From Tyto alba (taxonomy: Eukaryota > Chordata > Aves > Strigiformes > Tytonidae): DNA of 64,000 nucleotides. Of this stretch, positions 62,358 to 64,000 are shown one piece after another (the first letter of the stretch is position 1; every line of letters begins with the position of its first letter). The stretch spans positions 22,917,819-22,981,818 of the forward strand of contig NW_024881316.1 of NCBI RefSeq assembly GCF_018691265.1, written 5' to 3'. A program made the translations under genes and the position numbers. The notes beneath the pieces are model-generated. The model did not search any database, was not told where the DNA came from, and saw only the letters and a program-made list of their open reading frames with translations.

Positions 62358-64000
62358 GTGAGTGAAATGTGATGTAAGATCTGACAGGTTGTTGGGATTA
62401 GTGCCTTACTTAGTGAAATGGTTTCCAGCATAAAACCTGGCATAATCTGGGGAGCAAAGGTCAATCTTTCTGACAAAATGTTAGGTCCCATTTTTCAACC
62501 TCCTGCGTCTTCATTTTTAGATAGCTCTCCTTAACTCTTTCAAGAGGTAAGATATCCAAAATTTGTCTCTTTCGAGAAAGACGCAGCCTTAGCAGATGAA
62601 GCCTTACAGCCTGCAAGTGTTCCAGCCATATCTGATGTTATGCACATAGCTCTTTTCATAACTATGTGTCCTGTCAGGGCATATAAATTTAACAGACTTG
62701 GTAAACAAGTGGCCCAAAGGGAGCTGATAGTGGCTGTGTTATAAATATTCAATATCCAGTCATCCATAATTAGTTTATTCCCTCACGTTGACTTCAGTAC
62801 ATCCTCCTCCTTCCAGTCTATATATTTTGTTAAAATTCCGTCATTAGAAAAAAAGCTTGCCTGGACAATTTTATCCTTCAAATATAAAGAAAATCTTCTG
62901 GCTGTGTAATAGCACTGTAAGTGTATCCCATACATACAGGAGGGAAAAAATCTTTCTTCCTTTCTGATAGGAACACCAGAGTTTTATTTTCCTCCATGTT
63001 TCTTCTGAAAGGAAACATCACAATTTATATCCTTTGTTCCTCCAAACCTTGTATCCTCCCGCATTTTGCTTGGTTATTAACTTTTTAAACATGAGCGTAA
63101 CTTACAGTCTCATCCCTATTAATGGTAAAATTGGTTTTGCTGCCGTATGACCCAGAAATTCTGTGAAGTGCCTCCAATCCTATCAGAAGCATTGCACAAA
63201 GCTGGAAAATATGAAGTGTTGGGGTTTGTCTATCACAAAACATTTTATTTCATATTTGCAAAATGAAGCATAAACACTTTAAAAATTAATCAGTGATACA
63301 AAGGCAGAACAATCCACAGAAAATCCACCCAGTCAAAGGGACAAAGGATAAATGAATTGAACAAGAAATTACCTCTTCAAATAATTATTTTTAGTGTTTA
63401 GCTCTTGAATAAAAGTAAGGTGGAATATTTATGGGTTTAAAGAGACTGAGTAAAGCATTCCCTGTCCCCTTTCTAAACACTGGCCCTGAAGTTCAGCAAG
63501 CTTACTGCACGGTGCCTCCTCTTGCTTGGTCAGAACCCTATCTTAGAAGCTGGCAAGTGGGGACATGTTAAACTGAGTGGATGGGGATGAACTTATCTGG
63601 TTATAATAGACATCCACTGCTGTCTACGTTGTCTTCCTGTGCTACAGCCTTTTCTAATATAGAATGAAGGTTTTCAAAGTCAAATACTGAAACAGTCATG
63701 ACATAGGATCCCGGCCCTGGAGAGGAATCCAAACTAGGCTCCTTTTGTGGTGCACATATATATATATTGAACTGAATGTACATAGGATTCGTCTAATCTA
63801 AAATTCAGATAATCTGAATTAGTCTATATGTAAACTAGTCATCCTGGGCACCTTTTTTAGGCAATGGAGAGAAATATTTTTTTTAATGGCGAGATCTGTT
63901 GGATCTATTTTGGACATTATTTTAGCATGAAATAGATCACATCCTAGCATAGAACTTAGTGTCTCTCAGCCAGGACAGGGGATGCCATCAGACTGGGGAT
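62358..64000. other. Unique non-coding stretch
   Basis: No gene or repeat family is recognised. There is a short AT repeat at 63756-63769. A 26-base exon-like segment at 62521-62546 has good acceptor and donor strings but is too short to call. Confidence 0.55.

Overview
This is a stretch of vertebrate nuclear DNA and almost certainly from a bird. The deciding evidence is two copies of the CR1 LINE 3' end (28781-29067 on +, 37667-38003 on -). Both carry the characteristic CR1 tail of short ATTCTATG-type units. Three endogenous-retrovirus LTRs of types widespread in bird genomes support this. The LTR types suggest a bird outside the chicken lineage, possibly Neoaves, but I cannot name a species. 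The background is AT-rich, with no operons, no bacterial-style genes and no long open frame. The longest frames (about 124 codons) either lie in repeats or have no recognisable domain.

Layout. 1-3100 is unique AT-rich sequence. 3105-3275 is an old MIR-like SINE. 3310-4220 is a truncated GC-rich ERV LTR on the minus strand. 4221-20420 is unique sequence with two phase-compatible exon-like segments on + (13256-13291 and 14233-14284). 20429-21665 holds two further MIR-like relics. 21666-28780 is unique sequence with exon-like segments on -. CR1 copy 1 follows, then exon-like segments on - at 29629-30177. 30178-37100 carries several AT microsatellites. 37181-37420 holds an ancient tandem repeat with a unit near 90 bp, which is open on the minus strand. 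CR1 copy 2 lies at 37667-38003. A solo LTR lies at 39311-39905 (-), and a second one, related through R-U5 but with a different U3, at 44896-45386 (+). 45387-64000 is unique sequence with a 42-bp tandem duplication (48996-49077), a GA-rich block (52564-52664) and a 259-bp exon-like segment on - (54493-54751).

Interpretation. The window reads as intergenic DNA or the inside of a very large intron. I cannot assign any coding gene with confidence. The exon-like segments are listed at low confidence because segments bounded by AG and GT arise by chance in long introns; conservation or RNA data would decide them. I found no tRNA, rRNA, CRISPR array or complete provirus, and no new biological system. 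The observations most worth following up are the decayed 30-codon repeat at 37.2 kb, the 259-bp open exon-like segment at 54.5 kb, the two LTRs sharing R-U5 but not U3, and the intact-looking promoter of the 44.9-kb LTR.
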